Positions 18,080-27,042 of a DNA stretch of 64,000 nt are shown piece by piece. The DNA comes from Candidatus Dormiibacterota bacterium (GTDB lineage Bacteria > Chloroflexota > Dormibacteria > Dormibacterales > Dormibacteraceae). The position numbers and the translations under genes are program-made. The stretch spans positions 1,249 to 65,248 of the forward strand of contig PLYZ01000055.1 in NCBI GenBank assembly GCA_003151935.1, written 5' to 3'. The number at the start of each line of letters is the position of its first letter. Within the stretch, counting starts at the first letter, position 1. The notes under the pieces were generated by a model. It worked only from the letters and a program-made list of their open reading frames with translations, did not search any database and was not told the DNA's origin.

Positions 18080-20527
18080 ATGACACGACAGCGAACCCGC
18101 CACTTCGCCGTCGCTCTCGTCTTGAGCGCCGTTTTAGCCGCAGCCAGCGCCGAACCGGCGGTGGCCGGATTCACGGCGCCCACGAGACCATCAAGCCTGA
18201 TCTCAAAAGCCTCCACCCAGGTTGCGCAGACGCGGATCGCGGCGAGCGCATCACACACCAGCCGTGAGATCTTCGGATTCGCCCTCGCAAGCAGCCTGTC
18301 CGACCCCACAGTTGGATACCCCAGCTGGAACTTCGACCTGCTCTCGACGGTCGCCTACTACGGCCTTCATGTCGACGCCACTGGTCATTTCGCAAGCGAC
18401 AACGGCTGGTCGGTGTGGAACTCATCCGCGCTTGCCGACCTTGTTTCGATCGCCCACCAGCACGGCACCAGGGTCGTTCTCACCGTCATCCTTCAGGACT
18501 TCAGCGCCACCACTCCCAACATGTGCGCGGGGCTTGCGCATGCAGACGTCACTGTCGCGCAGGCGGTCAGCGAGGTTAGGGCGAAGGGCGTTGACGGCGT
18601 GAACATCGACTACGAGGGTCTGGACGGCGCTTGCGGCTCGGCCGATCCGTACTGGGCACAGCATGCGATGACGAGCATGGCGCAGCAGATGAGAGCGGGC
18701 CTCGGCTCATCCTCTTATCTGTCCATTGACACGTACGCTGGAGCGGCGGTCGACCCCTATGGATTCTTCGACGTCGTAAAGCTTGCCAGCTACGTCGATT
18801 CGATGTTCGTCATGGCCTATGACATGGAGTCTTCGAATTACGCCGGCGCACCGCTCTACTGCACCAGGTTCTGCCTCGGGCCCACCTCGCCCCTGACCGC
18901 CTACCGTTACAACGACACCAGCGTGATGGCTCAATACGTCGCTGCGGTTCCGGCGAGCAAGGTCATCTTGGGAGTGCCTTACTACGGGCGCAAGGCATGC
19001 GTCGCCAGCGCGAGCGGTCCCAACCAGTACCCGACCTCGAGCGTCGTGGCCGATTCCTACCTGGACGCCTCCGGTGAGGCGGCCGACTCTGAGGTCAAGC
19101 CCGGTTCGTACACCATTCACCGCGAGACCAACTCGGCAGGGATGGAGAGGTGGGACACCTGGTTCAACACAACACTCAACTGCACCCGCGAGCTTTACTG
19201 GGACGACGCCGTTTCCCTCGGCAAGAAGTACGACCTGGTCAACGCCGACGGATTGCGCGGAGTGGGCTTGTGGAACCTCAACTACGGCGGCGGTGCACCC
19301 GAGCTGTGGGCTGCACTGGAGAGCCACTTCGCGAGTTGCACGAGCGTAACCGTTGGCACCGCCCCGAACTCACCCGCCAACATCGGCACCCAGGTGACCA
19401 TGACGGCCACCGCCACGGGCTGTCCCAACCCGCGCTATGAGTTCTGGATACGGCCGGCCTCGTCGAGCACGTGGCAGCTTGTGCAGGCGTACTCCACCAG
19501 CCCGACCTACCGCTGGAACAGCAGTGGAGCGCCTCTGGGCATTGTTTACCTTGGGGTCTGGGCGCGGGATGCGGCGAGCACCGCGCCGGCCGACGTCTAC
19601 GGCTCGACCCCGTACAGCCTTACCTTGGCGTGTACATCAGCCACGCTTTCCTTTTCGCCGCCACCACCGTTGGCAAGTGGCTCAGGCACCCCGGTGACGA
19701 TCACCGCAAGCGCTTCAGGCTGCCCCAAACCCGCCTTTGAGTTCTGGATGCGGCCGGCGACATCGACCACCTGGCAGCTCGTTCAGGCCTACTCCAGCAG
19801 CGCGACCTATCGCTGGAACAGCAGCGGAGCGCCTGCTGGCATCGTGTACTTCGGGGTCTGGGCCCGGGACGCGTCGAGCACAGCGTCGGCCGACGTTTAC
19901 AGCTCGACTCCGTACACCATGTTCTCGCCATGCACCTCAGCCAGGCTGTCGTTCTCGCCGCCATCCTCTTTGCCGGTTGGCTCCGGTACACCGGTGACGA
20001 TCACTGCCGGCGCGTCAGGGTGCGCCAGCCCCAGCTTTGAGTTCTGGATGCGGCCGGCGACGTCGACGACCTGGCAGCTTGTGCAGGCGTACTCCACCAG
20101 CCCGACCTACCGCTGGAACAGCAGCGGGGCGGCTGCCGGCATCGTGTACTTCGGGGTCTGGGCCCGGGATGCGTCGAGCACCGCGTCCGCCGACGTCTAC
20201 AGCTCGACTCCGTACACCCTGTTCTCGTCATGCACCACCCCCACCCTTTCCTTTTCGCCCTCGTCCCCGTTGGTGCACGGCTCAGGTACCCAGGTGACGA
20301 TCACAGCGAGCTCATCGGGCTGCACCAACCCGACCTATGAGTTCTGGATGCGGCCGGCGACGTCGACGACCTGGCAGCTTGTGCAGGCGTACTCCACCAG
20401 CCCGACCTACCGCTGGAACAGCAACGGGGCGCCAGCCGGCACGGTGTACTTCGGGGTCTGGGCCCGGGACGCGGTGAGCACCGCCTCTGCCGACGTCTAC
20501 GGCTCGACTCCTTACGTGCTGACCTGA
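18080..20527 (+). CDS. Secreted GH18-family glycoside hydrolase with four C-terminal tandem modules
   Basis: An 815-residue exported protein. A signal peptide (to about residue 30, AVAG) is followed by a GH18 domain (about 62-415). The catalytic motif is DGVNIDYE (172-179): Glu179, the proton donor, is present, but the second Asp of DXXDXDXE is Asn175, as in some spore-type GH18 proteins. VMAYDM and VPYYGRK also fit. Residues 420-815 are four approximately 100-residue modules with the core YEFWxRPASSSTWQLVQAYS. It probably acts on chitin-like or peptidoglycan-type polymers. Its 3' end overlaps the convergent polymerase gene by 16 bp. Confidence 0.88.
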   Translation: MTRQRTRHFAVALVLSAVLAAASAEPAVAGFTAPTRPSSLISKASTQVAQTRIAASASHTSREIFGFALASSLSDPTVGYPSWNFDLLSTVAYYGLHVDATGHFASDNGWSVWNSSALADLVSIAHQHGTRVVLTVILQDFSATTPNMCAGLAHADVTVAQAVSEVRAKGVDGVNIDYEGLDGACGSADPYWAQHAMTSMAQQMRAGLGSSSYLSIDTYAGAAVDPYGFFDVVKLASYVDSMFVMAYDMESSNYAGAPLYCTRFCLGPTSPLTAYRYNDTSVMAQYVAAVPASKVILGVPYYGRKACVASASGPNQYPTSSVVADSYLDASGEAADSEVKPGSYTIHRETNSAGMERWDTWFNTTLNCTRELYWDDAVSLGKKYDLVNADGLRGVGLWNLNYGGGAPELWAALESHFASCTSVTVGTAPNSPANIGTQVTMTATATGCPNPRYEFWIRPASSSTWQLVQAYSTSPTYRWNSSGAPLGIVYLGVWARDAASTAPADVYGSTPYSLTLACTSATLSFSPPPPLASGSGTPVTITASASGCPKPAFEFWMRPATSTTWQLVQAYSSSATYRWNSSGAPAGIVYFGVWARDASSTASADVYSSTPYTMFSPCTSARLSFSPPSSLPVGSGTPVTITAGASGCASPSFEFWMRPATSTTWQLVQAYSTSPTYRWNSSGAAAGIVYFGVWARDASSTASADVYSSTPYTLFSSCTTPTLSFSPSSPLVHGSGTQVTITASSSGCTNPTYEFWMRPATSTTWQLVQAYSTSPTYRWNSNGAPAGTVYFGVWARDAVSTASADVYGSTPYVLT
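19337..20527 (+). repeat. Four tandem 294-300 bp coding repeats
   Basis: Units begin with a Cys codon at 19337, 19631, 19931 and 20231, giving lengths of 294, 300, 300 and 297 bp. Units three and four are nearly identical over the stretch around 20041-20125 and 20341-20425. Each encodes one beta-rich module with two cysteines. High DNA identity suggests recent unequal duplication. Confidence 0.85.
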
Positions 20528-21783
20528 GGCGCCGGCGCCCTCTTACTCGTCGGTTTGCCGGCTAGGACCAGATACCCGATCAGGATCAAGAAAGCCAGCA
20601 CGATCGTGTTGTAGATGAAGAGATCAACCACGAAGCTCCACAGCGTCGCGGCGTAAAAGGCGGCGAGAAGTCCGGCGTAGCGAAGGTTGCCGGACCGGAC
20701 ACGTTGGTAGGCCATCTCGGCTCCAAAGCCGACCAGGGCGAGAAAGACGAGTGCGCCCGGAACGGTGAAGTCTTCGACCAGACCGCGAAACGCCGTATAG
20801 ATGTTGTAGCCGGCGCCATTGACAATCACCTGGTCCGTGTAGAGCCCTGCCACGCGTGTATGTATGTGCAGGAGGTCGAACACTCCCGCGAGCGTGTACT
20901 GGCCCAGGCTGGGATGGAAACTGGCCGATATGGCGTTATGCCCGAACCAAATCGAGAATGCGGCCAGGTATGGAAACGTGTCGGACCACAGCAGCTGGAC
21001 GACAGCGAGGGGTTGACCGCTCGACCAGCTGGCGTAGCGAATCATCTGAACCAGCACGAAAGCAATTGCGAGCCCGACCACCAGGCCCGCCAACAACGCT
21101 GCTCGTTTGAGGTTCAGGCGTGGAGGTCTGCCGGCCGCGATGGAGGTTGCCAGGTAGGAGCTTGCCGCAAGCGCCAGAGGGATCAGCAACGACGCCTTTG
21201 TCGTGAGGAGCACGGTGATGATCACTGAGGGCATAAAAGGTGCGACCGCGAGCCACCGCGTGGCTCTGGTGTTGCGTATGCCGAGCATGACCCCCGCCAA
21301 CAGGGCCCCCAGGTAAAGAGCGGCCGTCAGGTATCGCGCGAGGGCCGGCTCTTGCCAGGTTCCGGCATAGCGTTCAATTGCAAGCCGGTGAACGACTGCC
21401 AGCAGATTGATGATGTTTGGAAGGCCTTCGAGCGCGAAGCTGACGACGATGAGGACCACGACGGCAAGTCCCAACAGCGTGCACAGGCCGACGAACCACC
21501 GCAGTTTGGGCGGCTCGCTCAAAGGAGGACCGAGCGTTGCAGGCGCCCGCTGACGCCTCTGAGCCGCCCACGCGCCTAGCAAGACCGCTCCGCACGCGGC
21601 CGCCAGAAACAGCATTCCAGCCGGCGCGATGCTGATTGGGCTCGCCAGCAGGGGCAGGCCACCGAAGACGCACCAGTAAGCCGCGAAAAAGGCGGCGGGC
21701 GCGTACCAGCTTCCACCCAGCCTGCGGGCGATGATGGCGATCACCGGCAGCAGCAAGAAGATGGCAGCCGTAAGCCAGTTCAC
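20512..21783 (-). CDS. O-antigen/oligosaccharide repeat-unit polymerase-like membrane protein (Wzy-like)
   Basis: A 423-residue protein with about eleven hydrophobic segments and a large periplasmic-type loop (LIQMIRYASWSSGQ to NIYTAFRGLVEDF), the general architecture of Wzy polymerases. NGAGYNIYTAFRGLVEDFTVPGALVFLALVGFGAEM resembles the C-terminal part of oligosaccharide repeat-unit polymerases. Being the last gene of the polysaccharide operon supports the role. A second Wzy-like domain exists in the fused protein at 30743-33262, so either could be the ligase. Assignment rests on topology and context. Confidence 0.7.
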   Translation of the reverse strand: MNWLTAAIFLLLPVIAIIARRLGGSWYAPAAFFAAYWCVFGGLPLLASPISIAPAGMLFLAAACGAVLLGAWAAQRRQRAPATLGPPLSEPPKLRWFVGLCTLLGLAVVVLIVVSFALEGLPNIINLLAVVHRLAIERYAGTWQEPALARYLTAALYLGALLAGVMLGIRNTRATRWLAVAPFMPSVIITVLLTTKASLLIPLALAASSYLATSIAAGRPPRLNLKRAALLAGLVVGLAIAFVLVQMIRYASWSSGQPLAVVQLLWSDTFPYLAAFSIWFGHNAISASFHPSLGQYTLAGVFDLLHIHTRVAGLYTDQVIVNGAGYNIYTAFRGLVEDFTVPGALVFLALVGFGAEMAYQRVRSGNLRYAGLLAAFYAATLWSFVVDLFIYNTIVLAFLILIGYLVLAGKPTSKRAPAPQVST

Positions 21784-21807
21784 GTTGGCCGTTCCGTCAT
21801 ATTTCCT

Positions 21808-22695
21808 CTAGAAGAACGTTCGGGCAAGATAGCGCGACGCTTGCTTGCGGTAGCGCGATGTGGCGCGGTTGAAAAGGCCCGCCCCGGTGCTGCGCTTGGT
21901 GTGCTCGATGACCAGAGTAGGGTCGTAGAGGACCGTCATGCCCAGCTTGCGTGCGGTCTCCGCGACAAAGATCTCCTCACCGAAGAGGAACGCGCCGTGG
22001 TCGAACGTACCCCCGCGCTCGAAGTAGCTCCGATGAAAGGCGATGAAGGCGCCCAGCGGAGCGTAGATCTTCTCGGTTGAAGAGGCCGGCACAGCCGGTC
22101 GTTCCTGCGACGCCGCTTCCATGGTCCGATGCTTGATCCAGCTCAGCCCCTGGTACATGACGTCGATCGGATAAGCGCTGAAGATCCAGCGGTATACGTG
22201 CATTCGAAGGCGGCCCGGGCGGACGCGCATGTATGGGTTCTGCTCGACCGAAGAGCCCTTGGTGCGTATCGAGGGCGCCACGACCGCCGGAGGGTCGTTG
22301 CGGTGGGAGTCGAAGAGTCGCTGAAGGACACCGCGATCCGGGAAGTAGACATCCGGGTTGGACACGATCACCCATTCGGGCATCGAATGGGTCTTTAGAT
22401 GGTCGTTCAGTGCCGCCGCCGCCCCACCGAAGTAGCCGAGGTTTTCGCCCGGCGCGATGGCCCTCACGCGGGGATCCCTCTTTATGGAATCAGGTACGCC
22501 GCCGGTGCCGGGAGGGGGGCTGTTGTCCACCACGGCCAACCGCAGCGACGACTGAAGCGTCAGATCGAGCGCGCTCAAAACGAAACGCTGCGTCTCGCCT
22601 GGCTTCAGATAGTTGACGCAGATGAGGAGGATGTCATCGTGTGCGGCGTCACGTTCCAACTGCCCGGACGCGACTTCAGTCGTCCTTTCTAGCAA
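21808..22695 (-). CDS. Family 2 glycosyltransferase (rhamnosyltransferase WbbL-like)
   Basis: A 295-residue GT-A enzyme. It has ICVNYLKPGETQRFV, AVVDNSPPPGTG, GENLGYFGGAAAALN and SNPDVYFPD, the DXD-type site typical of WbbL/RfbF rhamnosyltransferases. GAFLFGEEIFVAETARKLG is the acceptor/catalytic-base segment. The start is TTG 22695, with no in-frame ATG nearby. It lies in the operon between a methyltransferase and the polymerase, so it should add a sugar to the lipid-linked repeat unit. Confidence 0.87.
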   Translation of the reverse strand: MLERTTEVASGQLERDAAHDDILLICVNYLKPGETQRFVLSALDLTLQSSLRLAVVDNSPPPGTGGVPDSIKRDPRVRAIAPGENLGYFGGAAAALNDHLKTHSMPEWVIVSNPDVYFPDRGVLQRLFDSHRNDPPAVVAPSIRTKGSSVEQNPYMRVRPGRLRMHVYRWIFSAYPIDVMYQGLSWIKHRTMEAASQERPAVPASSTEKIYAPLGAFIAFHRSYFERGGTFDHGAFLFGEEIFVAETARKLGMTVLYDPTLVIEHTKRSTGAGLFNRATSRYRKQASRYLARTFF

Positions 22696-22743
22696 AGCTT
22701 CGCGTTGAGTCTAGTGACACTGGCCCGCATGTTATCAGCCGCT

Positions 22744-23514
22744 TTATCGCGACTGTGCCACGCCGATCGCGTAGAGATTCTTGTAGCGCTGGTCTGATCC
22801 GGACGAGGGTTCCAGCTCGACGGGAGCGGTGTGATCGGCCATGCCGTCATGCACCGCGCCGAGCGTGGGCAGCTTGCCGTACAGCATTCGTTTAATCATG
22901 GATTTCGCCCGCATCGAACCTGGAATCAAGTTGAAGCGGACTGCAATATGTCGAATCCGCCCGAACAATCGCTCGCGCGAAGAAGTTGCCTCGACTTCGA
23001 AACCGCCGTACACCCGCACGTCAAAACCCACGGAACCAAACAGAGCTGTGATTTCGCTGAGATTCGGATAGCGAGTGCTGAAGGGGCTCGGGTTGAAATC
23101 GGGCCGGTCGCGGTTGGGCATGCACACCATCAACTTGCCGCCCGGCTTGAGCACGCGGCGGCACTCGGCCAGCGCGGCCTCCTGGTCGGCGAGGTAGTAG
23201 ATCATCTCGAGCATCACTACCGCGTCGAAGCTGTGGTCGCGAAACGGCAGGCGCTGAGCGTCCATGCGAACGAGATCCCCGTCGGGGAGATGCCGGCGCG
23301 CTTCCACGAGCAGCGCCATCGTGTAGTCGCCACCGACCACCAGCGGCGAACGAGCTTGTAGGTACGGCAGGCCCATGCCGCTGCCGCATCCGACCTCGAG
23401 CACAGCGCCGCCTGGCACGAGCTCGGCTGCCATCCGGTAGCGGAAGTACTGCATCGCAAGCTGCTCTGGAGACGCGGGCAGACCCCACGTTTCGGTGACC
23501 GTTGTGAAATCCAC
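22744..23514 (-). CDS. Class I SAM-dependent methyltransferase
   Basis: A 256-residue methyltransferase. SAM motif I is VLEVGCGSGMGLPYL, motif II is GDLVRMDAQRLPF, with FDAVVMLEMIYYL and the LKPGGKLMVCMPNRD post-motif. This is the Methyltransf_11 type. Its place between a phosphoglycosyl transferase and a glycosyltransferase suggests methylation of a sugar or nucleotide-sugar intermediate. The substrate is not determinable. ATG 23514, 7 bp after the upstream stop. Confidence 0.87.
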   Translation of the reverse strand: MDFTTVTETWGLPASPEQLAMQYFRYRMAAELVPGGAVLEVGCGSGMGLPYLQARSPLVVGGDYTMALLVEARRHLPDGDLVRMDAQRLPFRDHSFDAVVMLEMIYYLADQEAALAECRRVLKPGGKLMVCMPNRDRPDFNPSPFSTRYPNLSEITALFGSVGFDVRVYGGFEVEATSSRERLFGRIRHIAVRFNLIPGSMRAKSMIKRMLYGKLPTLGAVHDGMADHTAPVELEPSSGSDQRYKNLYAIGVAQSR

Positions 23515-23521
23515 GGAAGAG

Positions 23522-24187
23522 TTACCTCCCCGCTTGCCGGGGAGGTCCCGCCGAAGGCGGGGGTGGGGGGGTGTCCGCTGTCTTGCTGAAGGGCAGCAGC
23601 ACCGTGTCGATGATGATGCGAAGGTCGTCGCGGAACGTGCCCCGGCGCACGTACTCCAGCCCCAGGCGCATCTTCTCGGGCCGGATCAGCTCGGCGTAGG
23701 CGCGGTCGGGATCTTCGTGCCCGGCGAGGATCTCGCCCTCGTTGTGAAACCGCAGTGACGACCAGTCGGTGATCCCCGGCCGCACGTTCAAGATCTCGCG
23801 CTCCTCGGCTGTATACCCCGCCACCTCGTCGGCCACCTGTGGCCTCGGACCGACAAAGCTCATGTCGCCCTTGAGCACGTTGTACAGCTGCGGGAGCTCG
23901 TCGAACTTGTAACGGCGCAGCACGCGCCCGGTCCTGGTCAGGCGAGGGTCGTCGTTGGGGGTGTTCGGCCCACCCACGCGGTCCGCGTCGGTGACCATGG
24001 TCCGGAACTTGTACATGCGGAACTCGCGCCCGCCGCGGCCGACGCGGCGCCCTGAATAGACTGCGGGTCCATCGCGGTCCAGCTTGATTCGTGCCCAGAT
24101 CCCGAGCGTGATCGGAGAAGAGAGCACCAGTCCAACCGAGGCGAGCGCGATGTCGAACGCGCGCTTGGCGGCCGGGGATCGGCTCAG
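23522..24187 (-). CDS. Monotopic phosphoglycosyl transferase (bacterial sugar transferase, PglC-like)
   Basis: A 221-residue enzyme that transfers a phospho-sugar from UDP-sugar to undecaprenyl phosphate, starting repeat-unit assembly. KRAFDIALASVGLVLSSP is the reentrant membrane helix; YKFRTM, the catalytic Asp-Glu in YKFDELPQLYNVL and GDMSFVGPRP follow. No ATG, GTG or TTG exists near the expected N-terminus; CTG 24187 overlapping the upstream TGA (CTGA) is the likeliest start. The C-terminus (TPPPPPSAGPPRQAGR) is encoded by a palindromic repeat. It follows the aminotransferase, echoing the Pgl bacillosamine order. Confidence 0.85.
   Translation of the reverse strand: MSRSPAAKRAFDIALASVGLVLSSPITLGIWARIKLDRDGPAVYSGRRVGRGGREFRMYKFRTMVTDADRVGGPNTPNDDPRLTRTGRVLRRYKFDELPQLYNVLKGDMSFVGPRPQVADEVAGYTAEEREILNVRPGITDWSSLRFHNEGEILAGHEDPDRAYAELIRPEKMRLGLEYVRRGTFRDDLRIIIDTVLLPFSKTADTPPPPPSAGPPRQAGR
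23524..23561. repeat. Palindromic repeat element, copy 2 (forms a gene's 3' end)
   Basis: ACCTCCCCG-cttgc-CGGGGAGGT (23524-23546) followed by CCCGCC-gaa-GGCGGG (23547-23561). It has the same two-hairpin layout as the copies at 9311 and 47292. It encodes the proline-rich C-terminal tail of the phosphoglycosyl transferase and may also act as a transcript-stabilising structure. Confidence 0.75.
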
Positions 24188-25287
24188 GAGTAGAAGTCCT
24201 TGATGGCGCCCGCGACCTCCAGGACCTGCTCCTCGCCCAGCTCGTTGTTCAGGGGCAGCGAAAGCACTCGCGCGCAAAGCTCTTCGGTCCGGGGCAGGTT
24301 GAAGTGGTCCAGGCCGACGGGCTGCTTGTGGTTGGGCACTGGGCCCGGAGAGATCAGGGTTTCGATCCCTCTCTGCGCGAGGTGGTCGTGCAGCTGGTCG
24401 CGCCGGTCGGCTTCGATGACGTAGTTCTGGTAGATGTCGAAGAAGGGCCCGCCGTCGGGGGCCGGCGGTCGCTTCACGGCGCCCACGTCGGCCAGCTCCT
24501 CGTCGTAGATCGCGGCGAGCCTGCGCCGCTGGCTGATCCACTCCGGGACCTTTTTGAGCTTGAGGTCGAGGACCGCGGCCTGGAGGTTGTCGAGGCGGCA
24601 GTTCCAGCCCCAACCCGAGAATCCCGTCTTCGAGATGCGCCCGTGATCGCGCAGCTCGCGCAACCGCGCCGCGAGGCCGGCGTCACTCGTCACGACCGCT
24701 CCGGCGTCCCCGTAGGCTCCGAGCAGCTTGGCCGGGTAGAAGCTGAACGCGCCCGCGAGCCCCCAGGCCCCGCCGCGGACGCCGAGGTAGGCGCCGCCCA
24801 GAGCCTGGGCCGTGTCTTCGATCACAAGCAGGTCGTGCTTCTTGGCGATCTCCATCAGGCGGTCCATCTGCACGAGCCGCCCGTTCAGATGCACAGGCAT
24901 GATCGCCTTGGTGCGCGGCGTGATGGCGCTTTCGACGAGGTCGAGGTTCATGTTGTGGTCGGCGCCGACGTCCACGAGAATCGGCGTCGCCCCGACCTGG
25001 TGGATCACGGCCATGGTCGCCATGAACGTGTGCGACACCGTGATCACCTCATCCCCAGGGCCGATGCCGACCGCCTCGAGCAACAGCCTCAAGCCATCGG
25101 TGCAGTTGCTGACGCCAACCGCGTCAGCAGTGCCGACGAAGGCCGCTAGGTTGTGCTCGAAGTCGAGCATCTGCTGGCGCATGATGAGATCGCCCTTGCT
25201 GAGCAGGTCTCGCATCGTATCCATGACCTCGGACTCGATGCGATGAAATTCCTTGCCTGGTTCCCAGAACCTAACCGACACGGCCAT
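24184..25287 (-). CDS. DegT/DnrJ/EryC1/StrS family PLP-dependent sugar aminotransferase
   Basis: A 367-residue enzyme that aminates a keto nucleotide sugar. VSNCTDGLRLLLEAVGIGPGDEVITVSHTFMAT is the cofactor-site N-terminal region. VIEDTAQALGG holds the PLP-ring Asp and FSFYPAKLLGAYGDAGAV has the Schiff-base Lys. WNCRLDNLQAAVLDLKLKK is the usual subunit-interface segment. A 4-keto sugar from the upstream CapD-like dehydratase is a natural substrate. Its start overlaps the transketolase stop by 17 bp and its stop overlaps the sugar transferase start. Confidence 0.92.
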   Translation of the reverse strand: MAVSVRFWEPGKEFHRIESEVMDTMRDLLSKGDLIMRQQMLDFEHNLAAFVGTADAVGVSNCTDGLRLLLEAVGIGPGDEVITVSHTFMATMAVIHQVGATPILVDVGADHNMNLDLVESAITPRTKAIMPVHLNGRLVQMDRLMEIAKKHDLLVIEDTAQALGGAYLGVRGGAWGLAGAFSFYPAKLLGAYGDAGAVVTSDAGLAARLRELRDHGRISKTGFSGWGWNCRLDNLQAAVLDLKLKKVPEWISQRRRLAAIYDEELADVGAVKRPPAPDGGPFFDIYQNYVIEADRRDQLHDHLAQRGIETLISPGPVPNHKQPVGLDHFNLPRTEELCARVLSLPLNNELGEEQVLEVAGAIKDFYS

Positions 25288-26212
25288 AGCTCCTCGCGAT
25301 GATCTGCTGGATCGTCTTCAACACCGACTCTTGGTCGAGCCCGTGCAACGACTTTAAGTAATTCTGGTCGCCGACCGTCGTGTTGAACTCCGGCCGCAAC
25401 CCGATCCGTTTCAGCGGAGCATGTCCAGAATCCATCTCGGCCATGACCTCGGCGACCGCGCCGCCCAGCCCGCCTTCGATGCTGTGCTCTTCGAGCGTGA
25501 AGACGTATCGCGTCTCGGTGGCAGCGCGGGTCACGGCGTCGCGGTCGATCGGCTTCACGGTGTGCATGCTCAGCAGCCGGACCCCGATACCCTGCGCGGC
25601 GATGTCCTTCGCCACCTTGTCCGCCGTGGCCAGCATCCCGCCGGACGCGATGAGGGTCACGTCGGAACCCTCGCGCAGCGTCAGGGCTCGCCCCAACTCG
25701 AAATCGGGCTGGGTCGTGTGCACGACCGGCTCGCCCGCTTTGCCCAATCTGAGATATGCCGGCCCGTCGTGTGCCACGACCGCTCGCGTGGCGAGGCGGG
25801 CCTCGATCGGGTCGCCCGGCGCGACCACGGTCATGTTGGGCAGGGCCCGCATGATCGCCACGTCTTCTGAGGCATGGTGCGTGACGCCCAGGTTGCCGTA
25901 GCCGAGGCCGCCACCGACTGCGACCACCTTGACGTTGGCGCGGTGATAGCAGACGTCGTTGCGGATCTGCTCGAGGCAGCGCAGCGTGCCGAAGTTGCCG
26001 ATCGAGTAGGTGAACACGATCTTGCCCGTCAGCGCCATCCCGACTGCGAGGCCGATCATGTTTTGCTCCGAGACGCCCGCGTTGACGAACTGGTCCGGGT
26101 GCTTTTCCGCAAAGGCCTCGATAATCGAGAAGCCGAGGTCGCCGACGATCAGGCATACGCGCGAGTCCTGGTCGGCCAGCTCGTTCAGCGTCTCGATGAA
26201 GGCAGTCCTCAA
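25271..26212 (-). CDS. Transketolase-like C-terminal subunit (split transketolase)
   Basis: A 313-residue protein with the pyrimidine-binding and C-terminal domains of transketolase. It has MRTAFIETLNELADQDSRVCLIVGDLG, the catalytic-Glu region FVNAGVSEQNMIGLAVGMALTG and VTHHASEDVAIMRALPNMTVVAPGDP. The ORF track starts far upstream; TTG 26212 overlaps the N-subunit stop (TTGA), giving the expected subunit length. It pairs with the next gene to form a ThDP enzyme. Inside a polysaccharide operon it probably makes or transfers a two-carbon unit for an unusual sugar rather than serving core metabolism. Confidence 0.9.
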   Translation of the reverse strand: MRTAFIETLNELADQDSRVCLIVGDLGFSIIEAFAEKHPDQFVNAGVSEQNMIGLAVGMALTGKIVFTYSIGNFGTLRCLEQIRNDVCYHRANVKVVAVGGGLGYGNLGVTHHASEDVAIMRALPNMTVVAPGDPIEARLATRAVVAHDGPAYLRLGKAGEPVVHTTQPDFELGRALTLREGSDVTLIASGGMLATADKVAKDIAAQGIGVRLLSMHTVKPIDRDAVTRAATETRYVFTLEEHSIEGGLGGAVAEVMAEMDSGHAPLKRIGLRPEFNTTVGDQNYLKSLHGLDQESVLKTIQQIIARSYGRVG

Positions 26213-27042
26213 GAAGCAGCCACCTCCGCGAGGGCGGTGACCAATTCGTCGGGCGTCGGCTGCTTGTAGTGCCACAGCACCTTGCCTTCCATCCAGCTCA
26301 CGCCCTTGCCTTTGACGGTGTGCGCGATGATCGCGTTCGGCTTTCCTCCCTCGAGAGGAAGCGTCCCGAGCGTGGAGCTCAACTCCTTCACGTCGTGACC
26401 GTCCACCTCGCGCACCGACCACCCGAACGCCCGGAACTTGTCCGCGAGCGGTTCGAGCCTGAGCGTCTTGTCGACCCAGTCCAGGCTCTGGATCTTGTTG
26501 TAGTCGATGATGATCGTGAGGTTGTCGAGCTGGTGATGGCAGGCGAACAGCATCGCTTCCCAGTTGGAGCCTTCGTCCAGTTCGCCATCGCTCATGACCA
26601 CGAAGACGCGCCATGGTTCGCCGGCGCGCTTGCCCGTCAGCGCCATCCCCGTGCCTACAGGAAGGCCGTGGCCGAGCGATCCGCTCGACATTTCGATCCC
26701 GGGCACGCCGCCATGCGTGACGTGTCCGTAGAGCTGGCCGCCGTTGCGCGCGAACTCCGCAAGGCGCTCCACGGGCATGAAGCCGGCCTCCGCGACCGCG
26801 GCATAAACGATCGCGGCGGCGTGGCCCTTCGACACGATGAGCCTGTCCCTCGACGGCCAGGCCGGCCGTTTGGGATCGACGCGAAGGATGCGGCCGTAGA
26901 GCACCGCCAGGATGTCGGCCACGGAAAGACACGATCCGATGTGAGAGGTCTTCGCCTGGCTGATCATCCGGAGGGAATGCGAGCGCAGCTTTCGCGCCAG
27001 CGCGCGCAGCTCATCGTCAGATGCCCGGTTGTCCGCGCTCAC
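26209..27042 (-). CDS. Transketolase-like N-terminal subunit (split transketolase)
   Basis: A 277-residue thiamine-diphosphate-binding subunit. SHIGSCLSVADILAVLYG, SKGHAAAIVYAAVAEAG, SLGHGLPVGTGMALTG and the ThDP/Mg motif SDGELDEGSNWEAMLFACHHQLDNLTIIIDYN are all present. GTG 27042 overlaps the upstream stop (GTGA); the track's longer ORF is a read-back. Split transketolases occur in many archaea and bacteria as a pair like this one. Its position between methyltransferase and aminotransferase genes ties it to nucleotide-sugar chemistry. Confidence 0.9.
   Translation of the reverse strand: MSADNRASDDELRALARKLRSHSLRMISQAKTSHIGSCLSVADILAVLYGRILRVDPKRPAWPSRDRLIVSKGHAAAIVYAAVAEAGFMPVERLAEFARNGGQLYGHVTHGGVPGIEMSSGSLGHGLPVGTGMALTGKRAGEPWRVFVVMSDGELDEGSNWEAMLFACHHQLDNLTIIIDYNKIQSLDWVDKTLRLEPLADKFRAFGWSVREVDGHDVKELSSTLGTLPLEGGKPNAIIAHTVKGKGVSWMEGKVLWHYKQPTPDELVTALAEVAAS

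Noticed and set aside
19337-20527. Possible CRISPR-like array from regular 300-bp periodicity
   Set aside because: The repeats are in-frame protein modules with no short repeat-unique spacer structure.
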